Assembly (NCBI RefSeq): GCF_019929345.1
Contig: NZ_JAHZPJ010000014.1
Span: 1 to 64,000 of the forward strand
Length of the DNA stretch: 64,000 nucleotides
Source: Streptococcus oralis
GTDB lineage: Bacteria > Bacillota > Bacilli > Lactobacillales > Streptococcaceae
Reading direction: 5' to 3'
The position numbers were made by a program, and so were the translations under genes. This document shows positions 62,463 to 64,000 of this stretch, piece after piece (positions within the stretch are counted from its first letter, which is position 1; each line of letters begins with the position of its first letter). The notes under the pieces were generated by a model, which saw only the letters and a list, made by a program, of their open reading frames with translations, did not search any database and was not told the origin of the DNA.

Positions 62463-63270
62463 TTACAAACTAACAAAAGAAGATTTTAATCAAATCAACA
62501 AACGTAGCTTGTTTACTTTCCAATTAGGTTGGAACTATGAGCGTATGCAAGCTTCTGGTTACCTTTACATGATCTTGCCTCAATTGCGTAAAATGTATGG
62601 GGATGGAACTCCTGAATTGAAAGAAATGATGAAAGTTCATACTCAATTCTTCAATACTTCACCATTCTTCCACACAATTATCGCTGGTTTTGACCTTGCC
62701 ATGGAAGAAAAAGATGGTGTGGGTTCAAAAGATGCCGTTAACGGTATCAAGACAGGTTTGATGGGACCATTTGCTCCTCTTGGAGATACTATCTTTGGTT
62801 CACTTGTACCTGCTATCATGGGCTCTATCGCAGCAACTATGGCTATCGCTGGCCAACCATGGGGTATCTTCCTTTGGATCGCAGTTGCAGTTGCTTATGA
62901 CATCTTCCGTTGGAAACAATTGGAATTTGCTTACAAAGAAGGGGTTAACCTTATCAACAACATGCAAAGTACCTTGACAGCTTTGATTGACGCTGCATCT
63001 GTACTTGGTGTCTTCATGATGGGTGCTCTTGTAGCAACAATGATCAACTTTGACATTTCTTACAAATTGCCAATCGGTGAAAAGATGATTGACTTCCAAG
63101 ACATCTTGAACTCAATCTTCCCACGCTTGCTTCCAGCAATCTTTACTGCCTTTATCTTCTGGTTGCTTGGTAAGAAAGGTATGAACTCTACCAAAGCGAT
63201 CGGTATCATTATCGTTCTTGCAGTAGGTCTCTCTGCTCTTGGTAAATTCTTGCTTGGAATGGGCGCATAA
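62449..63270 (+). CDS. PTS mannose-family IID component
   Basis: Membrane partner of IIC. I start it at MTNSNYKLTKEDF, 8 bases after GGGGA, giving 273 residues; a GTG 15 bases earlier coincides with the ribosome site. It has the family features NYERMQASGYLYMILPQL and GPFAPLGDTIFG, and C-terminal membrane segments. Confidence 0.93.
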   Translation: MTNSNYKLTKEDFNQINKRSLFTFQLGWNYERMQASGYLYMILPQLRKMYGDGTPELKEMMKVHTQFFNTSPFFHTIIAGFDLAMEEKDGVGSKDAVNGIKTGLMGPFAPLGDTIFGSLVPAIMGSIAATMAIAGQPWGIFLWIAVAVAYDIFRWKQLEFAYKEGVNLINNMQSTLTALIDAASVLGVFMMGALVATMINFDISYKLPIGEKMIDFQDILNSIFPRLLPAIFTAFIFWLLGKKGMNSTKAIGIIIVLAVGLSALGKFLLGMGA

Positions 63271-63273
63271 TTT

Positions 63274-63678
63274 ATGGTGAAATCGTTAATTTTGGTGAGT
63301 CATGGTCGTTTCTGTGAAGAACTTAAAGGTAGCACAGAAATGATCATGGGTCCACAGGACAACATTCATGCAGTGGCTCTTCTTCCAGAAGATGGCCCAG
63401 AAGAATTTACTGCAAAATTTGAAGCTGCTATCGAAGGCTTGGATGATTTCTTAGTCTTTGCGGACCTTCTCGGTGGTACACCATGTAACGTGGTAAGCCG
63501 CTTGATTATGGAAGGTCGCGACATTGAACTCTACGCAGGGATGAATCTTCCAATGGTGATTGAATTTATCAATGCCAGCCTTACAGGTGCAGATGCGGAT
63601 TATAAGAGCCGTGCTGCAGAAAGCATCGTAAAAGTCAACGATTTGTTAGCGGGCTTCGATGATGACGAAGATGAATAA
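63274..63678 (+). CDS. PTS mannose-family IIA component
   Basis: Cytosolic phosphocarrier accepting phosphate from HPr at His10 (LILVSHGRFCEEL). The 134-residue protein shows the EIIA-Man fold (FADLLGGTPCNV) and an acidic tail. It completes the IIB-IIC-IID-IIA set. Confidence 0.93.
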   Translation: MVKSLILVSHGRFCEELKGSTEMIMGPQDNIHAVALLPEDGPEEFTAKFEAAIEGLDDFLVFADLLGGTPCNVVSRLIMEGRDIELYAGMNLPMVIEFINASLTGADADYKSRAAESIVKVNDLLAGFDDDEDE

Positions 63679-63711
63679 GATGTGACTTAGAGCATCTTAT
63701 ATAGAATATAC

Positions 63712-63744
63712 ATGGGAATGGGAGTCACTCCCATTCCCATATTT
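63712..63744 (+). terminator. Hairpin between the IIA gene and agaS
   Basis: ATGGGAATGGGAG, loop TCA, CTCCCATTCCCAT, then ATTTT. A perfect 13-pair stem inside the operon; it may partly end transcription or protect the upstream RNA. Confidence 0.8.
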
Positions 63745-63782
63745 TCAATAGGAATGAAACAACAATAGATTAGAGGAACTCT

Positions 63783-64000
63783 ATGCTAAATTACACAAAA
63801 GAAGAATTGCTTGAACTGGGTGCAGAAATCACGACTCGTGAAATCTACCAACAGCCTGATGTATGGAAAGAGGCTTTTGAAGCCTATCAAGCAAAACGAG
63901 AAGAAATTGCAGCATTCCTACAAGGGATTGCGGATAAACATGACTATATCAAGGTCATCTTGACGGGTGCTGGTACTTCTGCTTATGTGGGAGATACCTT
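63783..64000 (+). CDS. agaS: AgaS family sugar isomerase, partial at window end
   Basis: The first 72 codons (MLNYTKEELLELGAEITTRE...) of a SIS-domain protein; the phosphosugar loop LTGAGTSAYVGDT is visible at the edge. AgaS is a galactosamine-6-phosphate deaminase/isomerase and follows the PTS genes in pneumococcus too. AGAGG lies before the ATG. The rest is outside the window. Confidence 0.88.
   Translation, partial: MLNYTKEELLELGAEITTREIYQQPDVWKEAFEAYQAKREEIAAFLQGIADKHDYIKVILTGAGTSAYVGDT

Overview
The window is the chromosomal origin region of a Mitis-group Streptococcus. It resembles S. pneumoniae in content and gene order, but its proteins differ from the pneumococcal ones and the layout differs in places, so S. 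mitis, S. oralis or S. infantis fits better than S. pneumoniae. The evidence is the dnaA/dnaN/parB/htrA cluster, a complete comCDE locus flanked by tRNA genes, pcsB with a WalR-type box, comFA with a ComX box, and strH/bgaC. The species call is inference from gene content and remembered family sequences; no search was run.

Left part (1-14.2 kb, all on the minus strand, moving away from the origin): dnaA, dnaN, a DUF951 protein, ychF, pth, mfd, rqcP-like S4 protein, divIC, a tiny ORF, a serine-hydrolase (class A beta-lactamase-like) gene, tilS, hpt and ftsH. The last 50 bases carry the ftsH terminator and a ComE-type repeat pair that points to a comX copy just outside the window.

Origin (12.7-16.6 kb): DnaA boxes cluster in three intergenic gaps (dnaN-dnaA, dnaA-parB, htrA-rlmH). 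parB and htrA form an operon behind a CiaR-type box. ParB-binding parS palindromes occur at 24.75 kb and 35.95 kb, with a weaker copy at 2.8 kb.

Right part (16.6-53.1 kb, mostly plus strand, co-directional with replication): rlmH, tRNA-Arg, comC/comD/comE, tRNA-Glu, tRNA-Asn, a divergent TetR/YhgE pair, yfhO and an ABC-F gene on the minus strand, trpS, guaB, recF and yaaA (minus), two M16 peptidases, rodZ, pgsA, ecfA1/ecfA2/ecfT, mreC, mreD, pcsB, rpsB, tsf, cysK and yigZ (minus), comFA/comFC, hpf, a thiolase, gdpP, rplI, the replicative helicase gene and a Veg-family gene. These genes cover replication, competence, cell shape and wall cleavage, membrane lipid and vitamin transport, and translation.

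Far right (53.1-64 kb): a gene-poor kilobase with a broken IS1182-like transposase, then a glycan-use locus: strH (surface hexosaminidase, minus), a GntR-type regulator (minus), and a plus-strand operon bgaC, PTS IIB-IIC-IID-IIA and the start of agaS. Together these would trim GlcNAc and galactose from host glycans and import the sugars; cre sites upstream of strH and bgaC suggest carbon catabolite control. I recall this locus lying on the other side of the origin in S. pneumoniae, so the junction at the IS remnant looks like a rearrangement point.

I did not find a CRISPR array, prophage, restriction system or an obviously new multigene system. The most interesting points are an unfamiliar competence pheromone, the repeated DnaA-box palindrome, the parS sites inside genes, and the apparently leaderless divergent pair comFA/yigZ.
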